A DNA stretch of 64,000 nucleotides, taken from Pseudomonas sp. MM223. GTDB taxonomy: Bacteria > Pseudomonadota > Gammaproteobacteria > Pseudomonadales > Pseudomonadaceae. Position 1 is the stretch's first letter; every line of letters begins with the position of its first letter. The DNA is taken from NCBI GenBank assembly GCA_947090765.1, contig OX352322.1, positions 4,881,501 through 4,945,500 of the forward strand, given 5' to 3'. The notes below the pieces were generated by a model. The model was not told the origin of the DNA. It searched no databases and saw only the letters and a list, made by a program, of their open reading frames with translations. Shown here piece after piece: positions 10,297 to 19,207 of this stretch. Both the position numbers and the translations under genes were made by a program.

Positions 10297-10965
10297 TTAT
10301 TCGCCAACGCTGATCTTCAGGCCGGCCGCTATCGCAAAGGGTGCCAGGGTCACGGCCAGGGCCGTGAGGCTGGCAAGCCAGAGCAAGTGGCCGGTTGCCG
10401 GCATATTTTGCAACGCCGCTTGCAACGCACCACTGCCCAGGATCAATACAGGGATATACAACGGCAGAATCAGCAACGCCAGCAGCAAACCACCGCGCTT
10501 CAGGCCGACCGTCAGTGCTGCGCCCACCGCACCCAGCAGGCTCAACACCGGTGTGCCCAGCAGCAGGGAGCCGAGCAGCACCGGCAGGCAATGGCTCGGC
10601 AGCCCCAGCATCAGCGCCAGCAGCGGCGCCAACAATACCAGCGCCAGCCCGGAAAAGATCCAGTGCGCCAGCACCTTGGCCAGCACCAGCAGCGCCAGCG
10701 GGTGCGGCGACAGCACCCATTGTTCCAGCGAACCGTCCTCGAAATCGCTACGGAACAGGCCGTCCAGCGACAACAATACCGCCAGCAATGCCGCCACCCA
10801 GACCAGGCCCGGCGACAAGGTTTGCAACAATTGGCTTTCCGGGCCAACCGCCAAGGGAAACAACGCTACCACGATGGCAAAGAACACCAGCGGGTTGGCC
10901 AGCTCGGCCGGGCGACGGACCAGCAGGCGCGCTTCGCGGCGCAACAACAAAATGAAAACGCTCAT
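10297..10965 (-). CDS. ccmB: ABC transporter permease CcmB
   Basis: 222 residues from [19 protein letters not shown], with six hydrophobic helices, matching the approximately 220-residue family. The conserved segment [16 protein letters not shown] is present near residue 58. CcmB pairs with CcmA in the ATPase module that releases holo-CcmE from CcmC. The ATG at 10965 overlaps the ccmA stop by four bases, and this decided the start over the in-frame ATG three codons earlier. Confidence 0.95.
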   Translation of the reverse strand: MSVFILLLRREARLLVRRPAELANPLVFFAIVVALFPLAVGPESQLLQTLSPGLVWVAALLAVLLSLDGLFRSDFEDGSLEQWVLSPHPLALLVLAKVLAHWIFSGLALVLLAPLLALMLGLPSHCLPVLLGSLLLGTPVLSLLGAVGAALTVGLKRGGLLLALLILPLYIPVLILGSGALQAALQNMPATGHLLWLASLTALAVTLAPFAIAAGLKISVGE

Positions 10966-11594
10966 GCCGCCCATTGCCCCAGGTTCAGTTCACGGTATCC
11001 GGAGGGCTTGCGTTCCAGCGTGTGGTGGGTGGTGAGCACCACCGTGCCGCCCTGCTCGCAATGGGCCGCCAGGTGCGCTTCAAGCTGCGCGACGCCCTGC
11101 TTGTCCAGGGCGGTGAACGGTTCGTCGAGAATCCACAGCGGCGGGCAGGCCAGGTGCAGCCGGGCCAGGGCCACGCGGCGCTGCTGGCCCGCTGACAGGG
11201 TATGGCAAGGTACGTCTTCGAAACCGCGCAAGCCAACGGCCTCCAGCGCCGCCCAGATCGCCTCGCGGCTGGCGGGTTGGTGCAGGGCGCACAGCCAGGT
11301 GAGGTTTTCTTCGGCGGTGAGCAGGTCCTTGATGCCGGCGGCGTGGCCGATCCACAGCAGGATGCTGGCCAGGGCATGGCGCTGCTCGGCCAGCGGCTTG
11401 CCACCCAGCAGAATCTGCCCGGCGGTCGGCTGCATCAACCCGGCCAGCAACCGCAGCAGGCTGGTCTTGCCGCTGCCGTTGGGGCCGCTGATCTGCAGCA
11501 TGTCGCCGGCGCCCAGCTCGAAATCGAGCTGTTCGAACAGCAGGCGCCAGTCGCGCTCGCAGGCCAGGCCTGCGGCTTGGAGGTGAAGGGTCAC
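10962..11594 (-). CDS. ccmA: ABC transporter ATP-binding protein CcmA
   Basis: 210 residues. Walker A is GPNGSGKTS (about 38-46), the signature is [14 protein letters not shown], Walker B is LWILDEPF and the switch histidine is in TTHH. It powers the CcmAB module that releases haem-loaded CcmE. It is the first gene of the ccm operon, so the promoter should lie between 11595 and about 11700, divergent from the FliK-like gene. No unambiguous -35/-10 was found there. Confidence 0.96.
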   Translation of the reverse strand: MTLHLQAAGLACERDWRLLFEQLDFELGAGDMLQISGPNGSGKTSLLRLLAGLMQPTAGQILLGGKPLAEQRHALASILLWIGHAAGIKDLLTAEENLTWLCALHQPASREAIWAALEAVGLRGFEDVPCHTLSAGQQRRVALARLHLACPPLWILDEPFTALDKQGVAQLEAHLAAHCEQGGTVVLTTHHTLERKPSGYRELNLGQWAA

Positions 11595-11638
11595 GGTTTC
11601 GCCTTATCTTTGTAGGGCTTCGGGTCGGTGTTGCCTGC

Positions 11639-11657
11639 TTCGCGGGTGAACCCGCTC
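11639..11657. repeat. Single REP palindrome
   Basis: TTCGCGGGTGAACCCGCTC contains the small palindrome GCGGG-TGAA-CCCGC. This is the core of the P. putida-type REP that also occurs at 49302-49331 and 55921-56007. It sits alone, not as an inverted pair, in the divergent ccmA / FliK-like intergenic region. Confidence 0.7.
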
Positions 11658-11672
11658 CAAAGCCCCTATGTC

Positions 11673-11699
11673 TCAAGTCGCCCCGCACGCTGCCGTTAT
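11673..11699 (+). promoter_or_regulatory. Putative FliA (sigma-28) promoter of the FliK-like gene
   Basis: TCAAGTCG, 11 bases, GCCGTTAT. The family pattern is TAAAGTTT-N11-GCCGATAA, and pseudomonads often have TCAAG in the -35. The spacing is exact and the -10 matches 6 of 8. The start codon of the FliK-like gene is 82 bases downstream. This would place that gene among the late flagellar genes. Confidence 0.6.
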
Positions 11700-11780
11700 A
11701 CTGGCAACCACAGGCGGTCGGCATTATTACACGCGCCACCGCGCTGCCAAGAGGCCGGGCCCCACAGGTTGTATACAATC

Positions 11781-13322
11781 ATGACTGAAATCAATAGTCT
11801 CGGCACACAAACCGCCGTCAGCAGCCAGGCCATGAAGGCGGGCATGACCGGCGAGCTGCTGCGCCTGATCCAGGCGCAGCCCGGCCTGCTGGCACCCGGC
11901 GAGACCGCGCAGGTCGAAGTGGTGTCGTTGCGCCAGACGGGCCAGGAGTTTCAGCTGGTGCTGCGGCTTATACAGGCCAACGGTGTGCAGACCCAACTGC
12001 AGGCCAACGCCAGCCAGCCCCTGCCCCAAGGCAGCCAGGTCACCGTCAGCCAGACCGAAAGCAATCGCCTGGCGATCATGCTGCAACAAGCCAATGCCAG
12101 CCAGATTGCCACGCTCACTCGCCTGGACACCAGCAAGGTGCCGGTCGGCACCCTGCTGCAAGGCAAGGTACTGACCAACCAGGCGCTACCTCAGGCGCCG
12201 GGCCAACCCGCGGTCTACCGGGCGCTGGTCAGCTTGCTCAACAGTGCCCAGGCCGGTGCCACCCTAAGCATCGACAGCCCGCGCCCTCTGGCCATTGGCA
12301 GCCTGCTCAGCGCACTGGTGCAGGGCGACCAGTCGCTGCGCTTCGTGCCGCTTAGCGGCAGGCAGGACCAGCTCAGCATTGCCCAGCAACTGTTAACCCA
12401 GCAAAACCGCCAGGCCTCGCTGCCCGGCCTGCTCAACGCCCTGCAACAGCTCACCCGCGACCCGGGGGTGGACGGTGACCTGCGCGCCAGCGCCGAACGC
12501 CTGCTGGCCGGCCTGCCGGACGCCCGCCAACTGGGCGACGCCAAGGCCGTGGCCCAGGCCCTGAACAACAGCGGCACCTTCCTTGAAGCAAAACTGCTGG
12601 GCGGCTTTCCTGCCAGCGTGGCCACCGACCTGAAGGCACACCTGCTGCGCCTGATTACCCAGGCCCCGGCCAGCACACCCGGCACGCCCAACCTGGCGCC
12701 TGCCAGCCTGGCCGTGACCATGCCGGCGCTGGCCCGCAGCGCGCTGGGCATGCTCGAACGGGTCAGCCCCAAGCCGCAGCCAGGCGCGTTCCCCCTGCCG
12801 TTGCGCCTGCTCAAGGCCATGGAAGACGAAGGCGACCTGCAACAACTGCTGCGCCTGGCTGCCGCGGCCATCTCGCGCCTGCAAAGCCATGCCATGAGCA
12901 GCCTGCAACAAACCGGCACGCTGGAAAACGGCAACCTGCAAACCACCTGGCAAACCGAAGTGCCAATCCGTCACGGCCAGGAGTTCATCCCGCTGCAGGT
13001 CAAGCTACAGCGCGAGGAAACCCCGCAACAGCAGGCCGACCGCCAGCACGAAGCGCAAGACCCGTTGCAAGCCCTGTGGCGCATCGAGCTGGCTTTCGAC
13101 CTGTCGCCCCTTGGCCCGTTGCAAGTACAGGCACAGTTCAGCCAAGGCCGCCTGAGCGGGCACCTGTGGGCAGAACGCGAACAAACCGCCAGGCTGATCG
13201 ACACCCAGCTCGGCGCCCTGCGCCAGCGCCTGCTGGACCGCGGCCTGGACGTTGGCGACCTGGAATGCCACCCGGGCATCCCCCTCAAGGCCCGCGCACG
13301 CGGGTGGAGCAACGCTGGGTAG
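11781..13322 (+). CDS. FliK-type hook-length-control domain protein (second FliK-like gene)
   Basis: 513 residues from MTEINSLGTQTAVSSQ. Longer upstream reading is unsupported. The body is glutamine- and alanine-rich. The C-terminal approximately 90 residues match the FliK C-domain (Flg_hook) pattern: WRIELAFDLSPLGPLQVQAQFSQG, then an ARLIDTQLGALRQRLLDRGL helix. In FliK this domain contacts FlhB to switch export from hook to filament subunits. A bona fide FliK is encoded at 36534-37790, so this is a paralogue. It sits 10 bases before a gene for an isolated FlhB C-domain, which suggests a working pair. A ribosome site is weak or absent. Confidence 0.85.
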   Translation: MTEINSLGTQTAVSSQAMKAGMTGELLRLIQAQPGLLAPGETAQVEVVSLRQTGQEFQLVLRLIQANGVQTQLQANASQPLPQGSQVTVSQTESNRLAIMLQQANASQIATLTRLDTSKVPVGTLLQGKVLTNQALPQAPGQPAVYRALVSLLNSAQAGATLSIDSPRPLAIGSLLSALVQGDQSLRFVPLSGRQDQLSIAQQLLTQQNRQASLPGLLNALQQLTRDPGVDGDLRASAERLLAGLPDARQLGDAKAVAQALNNSGTFLEAKLLGGFPASVATDLKAHLLRLITQAPASTPGTPNLAPASLAVTMPALARSALGMLERVSPKPQPGAFPLPLRLLKAMEDEGDLQQLLRLAAAAISRLQSHAMSSLQQTGTLENGNLQTTWQTEVPIRHGQEFIPLQVKLQREETPQQQADRQHEAQDPLQALWRIELAFDLSPLGPLQVQAQFSQGRLSGHLWAEREQTARLIDTQLGALRQRLLDRGLDVGDLECHPGIPLKARARGWSNAG

Positions 13323-13332
13323 ACGAAAACGC

Positions 13333-13665
13333 ATGACGCATAAACCACCCCGCCAGGCCATTGCCCTGACCTACGACGGCCAGCAGGCCCCCACCCTCAG
13401 CGCCAAGGGCGACGATGCGCTGGCCGAAGCCATCCTGGCCTTGGCCCGCGAGCACGAAGTGCCCATCTACGAAAACGCCGAGCTGGTACGCCTGCTGGCA
13501 CGCCTGGAGCTGGGCGAGCAGATCCCCGAGGCGCTGTACCTGACCATTGCCGAGATCATCGCGTTTGCCTGGCAATTGCGCGGCAAAGTCCCGCCAGGCT
13601 TCAACGACTGCGCCGAACAACCGCGTGATGTAACGCCGGAGTTGCTACGCCTGCCACCCGGGTAG
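13333..13665 (+). CDS. FlhB C-terminal-domain homologue (FlhX/EscU-type, membrane part absent)
   Basis: 110 residues from MTHKPPRQAIALTYDGQQ. It covers only the cytoplasmic C-domain of the FlhB/YscU family: AIALTYDG...APTLSAKGDDALAEAILALAREHEVPIYENAELVRLLARLELGEQIPEALY. In FlhB this stretch follows the NPTH cleavage site. Here the protein starts where the autocleaved fragment would start, and there are no membrane helices. The full FlhB lies at 30893-32035. Homologues of this stand-alone type (FlhX, FhlB) can partly replace the FlhB C-domain in some bacteria. The pairing with the adjacent FliK-like gene is the main contextual clue. Confidence 0.88.
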   Translation: MTHKPPRQAIALTYDGQQAPTLSAKGDDALAEAILALAREHEVPIYENAELVRLLARLELGEQIPEALYLTIAEIIAFAWQLRGKVPPGFNDCAEQPRDVTPELLRLPPG

Positions 13666-13738
13666 TAATCCTGTACAGAAGCTTGAGCCATCGCCTTCGC
13701 TACGGTTGCGCATCACTCAGCCCTACAGGTCGACTTCA

Positions 13739-16432
13739 ATGGCTTCCACTTTGGTAAACGCAGCGGGTGAGCAGTTCATCCGCAACCACCTGCAGAACAT
13801 TCCTCGCCCCGACCAACACGCCGCTGCCGCCATCCGGGAATGGGCCCAGTTGCAAGGCCATGACCTTGACCCCGACCTGACTGAAGTTGTCACCCTGCAC
13901 TACCGGGGCAACGAGGCCGCCATCGCCCAGCGCCTTTCGCTGACCCAAGCGGTGCTCGCGGACTGGCAAGGTGAAACCGACAAGAACCTGATCGGCCAGC
14001 TGTTCCCAGGCGGCTGGGCTGGCACGCTGCCAGATGGCCCGCTGACGATCGTTGAGCACCTGCCAAAGCCAGCAGTGCTGGACAACAGCGCCCCCTACTC
14101 GGTCTTCAACGGCCTGTTCCGCAAAACGTCCCCAGCCCGCTACGACAGCACCACGCGCGTGTCGATCGATGTCGAGGCCATGCAGCAGTTCATCTGGAAC
14201 CTGGACTTCCATACCCGCTTTACCCAGATGCTGGATGAATACTGGCAACAAGCTACAAACACCCATAAGCAGTCCCTGCAAATAAGCTTCATCGCCGCCT
14301 GCAACAAACAGGTTCAGGAAGGCTCGTTGAGCGAAACCGGCCGCCAACTGGCCTGGCAGGCTGCGGGGCTCATGCAGGTTGCGCCTGGCCTTGAAATCAG
14401 GCCCCTGAACGTTTATGGCTACGCTGCCACCGACCTGATCTGTATCGCTGACCAGGCACAACCCAACGCCCTGTTGTACCTGCCGGGCAACGCATCGCCC
14501 TTCCATGAATTCGACAGCATGGCAGCGATGAAGGACTGGTTTGCCGAACAGTGCCGTAACAGCGATAAACGCCAACGCCTGCGCCAGTATTTCAAACTGG
14601 CCGACACCCCTGACGGCCTGGAATTCAGCGGGCTGGATACCGCACTGGATGGCCTTGCCGTTTACCCGGGCTTTCACACGCGCTCGCCCAACCGCCCAGG
14701 CTTCACCGACGATGGCCCCTGGCCTCCCCAGGAATACGTGAATTACAAGCCCGGCGAGTACAGCCCTTCGATCAAAGGTGACCTGTTCGCAGGCCTCACC
14801 CAGCGCCAGCGCGAACGCAGCTATGCCGATGCCGACTTCATCATCACCCGCGACGCACAGGTGACCAAGGCACGCTGGCGCGGCTACCTGGTGGCCTCGA
14901 TCAACCTGCTGGCGCCCTTGGCCCTGGTAGTTCCCGAACTCATCCCACTGCTGGCAGCCGGTGGTGTCGCGCAGTTTGGCCTGGGGATCGATCAGGCGGT
15001 CAACGGCAAGACGCCAGAGGACAAGGCCAATGGTGTAAGCAACATCGCGTTTGGCCTGCTTAATGCCGCACCGCTTGCCTTGCTGCCCGCTACGCGCCTG
15101 CAAATGCTGTATCCGGGCAAAGATTCGCGGTTCGTCATGCCAACACGCCTGAACGATCAGTTGGGCTACCCCTTAAGCCCGATAAAACCACCCGCTTTAC
15201 CAGAACACTACTTCTCCTTGCCTGCGGCTCGAGTGCAACCTGTTCTTACGGGAAGCGCCGCAGTGGCCATGCGGGTTACCAGGCTGGCCATCGATGAAAT
15301 ACACAGAATCGAGCGTTTGCAGGCCGTGCTGGAAGAGCGCAGCGTCGACCTGCTGTACGACACTGAACACGATGCGTTCATACTCAAATCGGATGCCAAC
15401 GAGGTGCTACCGACCTATTACGAGGTCAGTGAAGAAACCCACGACCTGACGCCAATTGCCCCCTCCAGCCGCTCCGTCACCAGTGAGATGCGCATGAGCA
15501 CATTGCGCGCATTGGGTGTAGATATCCCACTGCCCATCGAAATGCCCACGGTCAGCGGGCCTGCATATTCGCTTCCCAAGCAAATCCTCAGCATCTGGAT
15601 AGGCGACAAGGTTATCCCCGATGAACTTCTGGACGTGGTCGCCACCAACAGCAGACGCTTGCAAAAGAGCAAATATGCTTATCGACTGTATCTGTCAAAA
15701 GCCGATCCGGAGATATACGAGATCAACAAGGGCAAGCTCGAAACACAGTCTCCGCGGCTACAGGTAGTGCCCCTGGAAGACCAACCGTTCTACAGCGACT
15801 TCAAAAAGACCGAGTATTTCGAGCAATACCAAAAAGCCCTCGATGGAACACACTACGCTTCGGCCAGTGACGTACTTCGCTACCCGCTGCTCAATGCTGA
15901 AGGCGGGCTCTACATGGACATCGACGACACCTTGCGCACCCTTGGTGATAACCCGGACACCGAAGCGGTGATCGACTACGCCCGTTTGGCCACGACGCAG
16001 GACGGCTTGGTACTGGGTGCCCCGGTGAACAACGAACTGTTGGAAATGCACTGCGCCTATAACACCAACATGATCGGCAGCCATGCCGATAACTCGACCC
16101 TGGATATTATCTCCGAGACGATGCGTGAACGCTTCATTGATAACCCAACGTTCTATGACACCAGGCCGTTGCGTGGCGAACGCGGGTACGATGACTACGC
16201 CATAACCTTAAGCAGGATGACCGGGCCAGGGCTACTGAATCATGTGGTTGACCAGGAACTGCCCAGGCTGAGCATGCTGCGCCATCTCACCAACCTCGAA
16301 ACACTTCCTCAGAACAACCCACAGTTCCTAACAGCAGGCTTGACCGACAGCATTAACCAGGCAAGGCAAAGCGACCAGGCGCTGAGCCAAGTGGTGACCA
16401 TCGGCAACTACCATTCGTGGGGCAAACCCTGA
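13739..16432 (+). CDS. TcdA/TcdB-type glycosyltransferase toxin-like protein with N-terminal dermonecrotic-toxin-like region
   Basis: 897 residues from ATG 13739; an upstream GTG-type start at 13706 adds 11 residues. The N-terminal half contains LLYLPGNASPFHEFDSMAAM and resembles the DUF6543 region of Pseudomonas dermonecrotic-toxin-like proteins. A hydrophobic stretch lies near residues 390-420 (LVASINLLAPLALVVPELIP). The C-terminal third is a glycosyltransferase of the clostridial-toxin type. It starts at PKQILSIWIGDKVIPDELL, and YASASDVLRYPLLNAEGG leads to the sugar-nucleotide and metal-binding DXD at Asp727-Ile-Asp729. No signal peptide, no adjacent immunity gene and no secretion genes are in view. 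It is likely an effector or toxin. The target and activity are not known from the sequence. Confidence 0.82.
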   Translation: MASTLVNAAGEQFIRNHLQNIPRPDQHAAAAIREWAQLQGHDLDPDLTEVVTLHYRGNEAAIAQRLSLTQAVLADWQGETDKNLIGQLFPGGWAGTLPDGPLTIVEHLPKPAVLDNSAPYSVFNGLFRKTSPARYDSTTRVSIDVEAMQQFIWNLDFHTRFTQMLDEYWQQATNTHKQSLQISFIAACNKQVQEGSLSETGRQLAWQAAGLMQVAPGLEIRPLNVYGYAATDLICIADQAQPNALLYLPGNASPFHEFDSMAAMKDWFAEQCRNSDKRQRLRQYFKLADTPDGLEFSGLDTALDGLAVYPGFHTRSPNRPGFTDDGPWPPQEYVNYKPGEYSPSIKGDLFAGLTQRQRERSYADADFIITRDAQVTKARWRGYLVASINLLAPLALVVPELIPLLAAGGVAQFGLGIDQAVNGKTPEDKANGVSNIAFGLLNAAPLALLPATRLQMLYPGKDSRFVMPTRLNDQLGYPLSPIKPPALPEHYFSLPAARVQPVLTGSAAVAMRVTRLAIDEIHRIERLQAVLEERSVDLLYDTEHDAFILKSDANEVLPTYYEVSEETHDLTPIAPSSRSVTSEMRMSTLRALGVDIPLPIEMPTVSGPAYSLPKQILSIWIGDKVIPDELLDVVATNSRRLQKSKYAYRLYLSKADPEIYEINKGKLETQSPRLQVVPLEDQPFYSDFKKTEYFEQYQKALDGTHYASASDVLRYPLLNAEGGLYMDIDDTLRTLGDNPDTEAVIDYARLATTQDGLVLGAPVNNELLEMHCAYNTNMIGSHADNSTLDIISETMRERFIDNPTFYDTRPLRGERGYDDYAITLSRMTGPGLLNHVVDQELPRLSMLRHLTNLETLPQNNPQFLTAGLTDSINQARQSDQALSQVVTIGNYHSWGKP

Positions 16433-16440
16433 CAAGACAA

Positions 16441-16462
16441 GGGCGACTTGCGTCGCCCTTTT
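16441..16462 (+). terminator. Rho-independent terminator between convergent genes
   Basis: GGGCGAC / GTCGCCC (16441-16447 and 16452-16458) form a 7-bp stem with loop TTGC, followed by TTTT at 16459-16462. It lies 8 bases after the toxin-like gene and 3 bases from the stop of the convergent DUF2802 gene, so it may serve both strands. Confidence 0.85.
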
Positions 16463-16464
16463 CA

Positions 16465-16860
16465 TCACCCGCTGCGGTGCAGCTTGCTCATCAACTCTGC
16501 CTCGGCCTGGGTCAGGCCGCAGCTTTCGGTCAATTCGGCCACGCTGGCGCCCATGCCCACTAACTTGGCTGCCTGGCTGAAGGTGACATTGTTGGGGTCG
16601 CGCTGCTCCAGCTGCTGGATCTTGTCCGGCAGCGGCGTCACCACCAGGCTCAGTTCGTGCAGGGCCTCGCCCATGCGCACGGTACCGTTCTGGTAATCGT
16701 CCAGGCGCTTGGCCAGGTCCTTGATGCGCTGGTCACGCAGGGCATCGCCCTCGGCCTGCTGCGCGGCCAGCTCGCGCTGGCGCTTGCTGTAGTTGAGGAA
16801 GAACCACAGGCTCAGCGCCCACACCAGCGCCAGGAAGATGACAGCAACCTGTAGGATCAA
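16465..16860 (-). CDS. DUF2802 membrane-anchored protein
   Basis: 131 residues. One N-terminal membrane helix (about 3-23) is followed by a coiled-coil stretch (RQRELAAQQAEGDALRDQRIKDLAKRLDDY). The C-terminal helical segment FSQAAKLVGMGASVAELTESCGLTQAEAELMSKLH is the hallmark of DUF2802 and resembles a helix-turn-helix. It is the last gene downstream of cheW, separated by a single base. The constant association with cheW suggests a role in the polar chemotaxis or flagellar apparatus, but the function is unknown. Confidence 0.88.
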   Translation of the reverse strand: MILQVAVIFLALVWALSLWFFLNYSKRQRELAAQQAEGDALRDQRIKDLAKRLDDYQNGTVRMGEALHELSLVVTPLPDKIQQLEQRDPNNVTFSQAAKLVGMGASVAELTESCGLTQAEAELMSKLHRSG

Positions 16861-16861
16861 C

Positions 16862-17341
16862 TCAGATATTCTCCAGCTCGGACCACTCTTCCTCGGTCAT
16901 CATCTTGTCCAGCTCGACCAGGATCAGCAGTTCGCCATTCTTGTTGCACACGCCCTGGATGAACTTGGCCGACTCTTCGTTGCCCACGTTCGGCGCGGTC
17001 TCGATCTCGGACTGACGCAGGTACACCACCTCGGCCACGCTATCGACCAAAATGCCGACCACTTGCTTGTCGGCCTCGATGATGACGATACGGGTATTGT
17101 CGGTGACTTCGGTCGGCATCAGGCCAAAACGCTGACGGGTGTCGATCACCGTCACCACGTTGCCGCGCAGGTTGATGATGCCCAGCACATAGCTTGGCGC
17201 ACCCGGCACCGGGGCGATCTCGGTGTAGCGCAGCACTTCCTGTACCTGCATCACATTGATGCCGTAGGACTCATTGTCCAGGCGGAAGGTAACCCACTGC
17301 AGGATCGGATCTTCGGAACCTTGTGCAGACGACTTTTTCAT
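16862..17341 (-). CDS. cheW: Chemotaxis coupling protein CheW
   Basis: 159 residues from MKKSSAQGSEDPILQWVTF. This start was chosen because GGGGA lies just upstream and the homologous region begins here; upstream in-frame Mets lie in unrelated sequence. A single CheW/SH3-like fold runs through INVMQVQEVLRYTEIAPVPG, YVLGIINLRGNVVTVID and IIEADKQVVGILVDSVAEVV. It links chemoreceptors to the CheA P5 domain in the array. It follows parP by 41 bases in the cheYZAB-motCD-parCP-cheW cluster. Confidence 0.97.
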   Translation of the reverse strand: MKKSSAQGSEDPILQWVTFRLDNESYGINVMQVQEVLRYTEIAPVPGAPSYVLGIINLRGNVVTVIDTRQRFGLMPTEVTDNTRIVIIEADKQVVGILVDSVAEVVYLRQSEIETAPNVGNEESAKFIQGVCNKNGELLILVELDKMMTEEEWSELENI

Positions 17342-17382
17342 TCCCCTACCCTCAAAATCCGCCATTGGCGGTGTGTTCGGTG

Positions 17383-18270
17383 TCATTTCTGTTTGGCATG
17401 CATCTGCTTGACCGCACCGCTGGCGATCAGCTCGGCCAATGCGGCGACGTCGAGCAGTGCACACATGTGTTCGATCACCGTGCCGGCCAGCCACGGGCGC
17501 TGGCCACGTTGGCTACGCCACTTGATCTCGGACGGGTCCAGGCGCAACGAGCGGCTGACCTGGTGCACGGCCAGCCCCCATTCGTAGCCCTGCACGGAAA
17601 TTACATAATTCAGGCCTTGACGAAAATCGTCGCGGTAGCGGTCGGGCATTACCCAACGCGCGGTGTCCAGCACCTTCAGGTTGCCGGCCTGGCAGGTCAG
17701 GATGCCCAGGAACCAGTCGGGCTGGCCGAACAGCGGCGTCAGCTCCTGGCCGGCCAAGGTGTAGATCGAGCCCAGGCACACCAACGGCACCGCCAGGGTC
17801 AGGCCGGCGACGTCGAACAACAGGCATTCGAACGGCTCGGCCGCCCACATCGGGCGCCCGTCGACGGTGGCCGGGGGTACCGGCAGGTTGGGTGCCGGCA
17901 GGTGCACATCCACCAGCGGCACTGCGGGTTCCACGGCGTGTTCTTCGACCAGCACCGGAATGGCGGCTTCGGCCACCACCTGCTGCTCGACCACCGTGAC
18001 CACCGGCGCTTCCACCGGCAAGACGCTGGGCAGCACCGCCAGCTTGGGTTCGGCAAACGGGCGCGGGCTGACTGTCGTTTCAATCGCCGCCGGTTTCACC
18101 GGCTGGCGGGCATCACGCGCTTGTTCTTCGCGCACCGCTTCGGCGAACTCATCCACCACTGCTGGCGGTTCGAACAAATCTTCGGCCTCGGTAGCTTCCT
18201 GCAACAGGCCGTCGAGGTACGACTGCAGGGCCATCTGTGGCCGGGTGCCGGTTTTCTGGGTCTGGGTCAT
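17383..18270 (-). CDS. parP: ParP-type CheW-domain protein for polar placement of chemosensory arrays
   Basis: 295 residues from MTQTQKTGTRPQMALQSYLD. An N-terminal approximately 150-residue region rich in Pro, Val, Ala and Glu, predicted to be disordered, leads to a C-terminal CheW-like domain (WAAEPFECLLFDVAGLTLAVPLVCLGSIY, FLGILTCQAGNLKVLDTARWVMP). This architecture and the position directly after a ParA-like gene match ParP of polar flagellates. ParP there joins ParC to CheA and retains arrays at the pole. Its start overlaps the parC stop by one base (TGATG). The symbol rests on architecture and synteny. Confidence 0.85.
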   Translation of the reverse strand: MTQTQKTGTRPQMALQSYLDGLLQEATEAEDLFEPPAVVDEFAEAVREEQARDARQPVKPAAIETTVSPRPFAEPKLAVLPSVLPVEAPVVTVVEQQVVAEAAIPVLVEEHAVEPAVPLVDVHLPAPNLPVPPATVDGRPMWAAEPFECLLFDVAGLTLAVPLVCLGSIYTLAGQELTPLFGQPDWFLGILTCQAGNLKVLDTARWVMPDRYRDDFRQGLNYVISVQGYEWGLAVHQVSRSLRLDPSEIKWRSQRGQRPWLAGTVIEHMCALLDVAALAELIASGAVKQMHAKQK

Positions 18271-19070
18271 CAGGCTACCTGCACTGCAGTCTTGTAGGTC
18301 AGCAGGTGCTTGAGCAGCGCCCGGTATGCAATCAGCCCGCGGCTCTTGCTGTCGAACTGCGAGGGCGTTACGCCCTTGCGGCTGGCGTCGCGCAGGCGCG
18401 TGTCCACCGGAATGTAGCCTTGCCACACCTGCTGGCCGTAGCTGTCACGCAACTGCTTGAGCGTGCCCAGCGAGGCCTGGGTACGGCGGTCGAACAGGGT
18501 GGGCACGATCTGGTACGGCAGCGCCTGCTTGCGCGAGCGGTTGACCATGGCCAGGGTACCGACCATGCGCTCCAGGCCCTTCACCGCCAAAAACTCGGTT
18601 TGTACCGGGATCACCAACTGCTGGCTGGCGGCCAGGGCGTTGACCATCAGCACACCGAGCAAGGGTGGGCTGTCGATCAGGGCAAAGTCGAAATCCTGCC
18701 ACAGCTGCGCCAAGCTCTTGGCGATCACCAGGCCAAGGCCATTCTGCCCCGGCGACTGGCGCTCCAGCACCGCCAGCGCGGTACTCGACGGCAACAGCGA
18801 AATGCGCTCGTCGCTGGTGGGCAGCAGCAACTGCCCGGGCAGGCCGTCCGGCACTGCGCCCTTGTGCAGGAACAGGTCGTAGCAGCTGTGCTCCAGGGCA
18901 TCGGGGTTGTGCCCGAAATAGCTGGTCATCGAACCGTGCGGATCAAGATCGACGACGACCACGCGCTTGCCGGCCTCGGCCAGCAGGCCCGCCAAAGCGA
19001 TGGTTGTGGTGGTCTTGCCGACGCCACCTTTTTGATTGGCTACTGCCCAGACTCTCATAGGACGACTCAT
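18270..19070 (-). CDS. parC: ParA-like ATPase ParC, polar localisation of chemotaxis proteins
   Basis: 266 residues; an ATG four codons later (MRVWAV) is an equally good start. Deviant Walker A KGGVGKTTTT is near residue 15, Walker A' is VVVVDLDPHGS and Walker B is FDFALIDSPPLLG. It is an orphan ParA: there is no parB or parS-like array nearby. In Vibrio and Pseudomonas ParC places chemosensory arrays at the old pole through ParP, whose gene is coupled to it here. It is separate from topoisomerase IV ParC, with which it shares only the name. Confidence 0.88.
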   Translation of the reverse strand: MSRPMRVWAVANQKGGVGKTTTTIALAGLLAEAGKRVVVVDLDPHGSMTSYFGHNPDALEHSCYDLFLHKGAVPDGLPGQLLLPTSDERISLLPSSTALAVLERQSPGQNGLGLVIAKSLAQLWQDFDFALIDSPPLLGVLMVNALAASQQLVIPVQTEFLAVKGLERMVGTLAMVNRSRKQALPYQIVPTLFDRRTQASLGTLKQLRDSYGQQVWQGYIPVDTRLRDASRKGVTPSQFDSKSRGLIAYRALLKHLLTYKTAVQVA

Positions 19071-19093
19071 GACTCATACATTTCGCCGGACAC

Positions 19094-19180
19094 CTGTGGG
19101 CGCTGGCTTGCCGGCGATCACCGGCGAAGCCGGTGCCAAACACCGCGCTGCCTGCATCGCCGGCAAGCCAGCTCCCACAA
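19094..19180. repeat. REP inverted pair (GTGGGAGCTGGCTTGCC family)
   Basis: Two arms face each other at 19094-19118 and 19156-19179, sharing CTGGCTTGCCGGCGAT and its complement. An inner palindrome CACCGGCGAAGCCGGTG lies between them. It fills the gap between motD and parC, so it may lower transcription into parCP-cheW. Confidence 0.85.
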
Positions 19181-19207
19181 GGTAAGCGGTGACAGAGAAT
19201 TGACGAG

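Noticed and set aside
18270..19070. Plasmid or chromosome partition locus (parA-like gene)
   Set aside because: There is no parB and no parS-like array. The one-base coupling to a CheW-domain gene and the chemotaxis neighbours indicate ParC of the polar array system.
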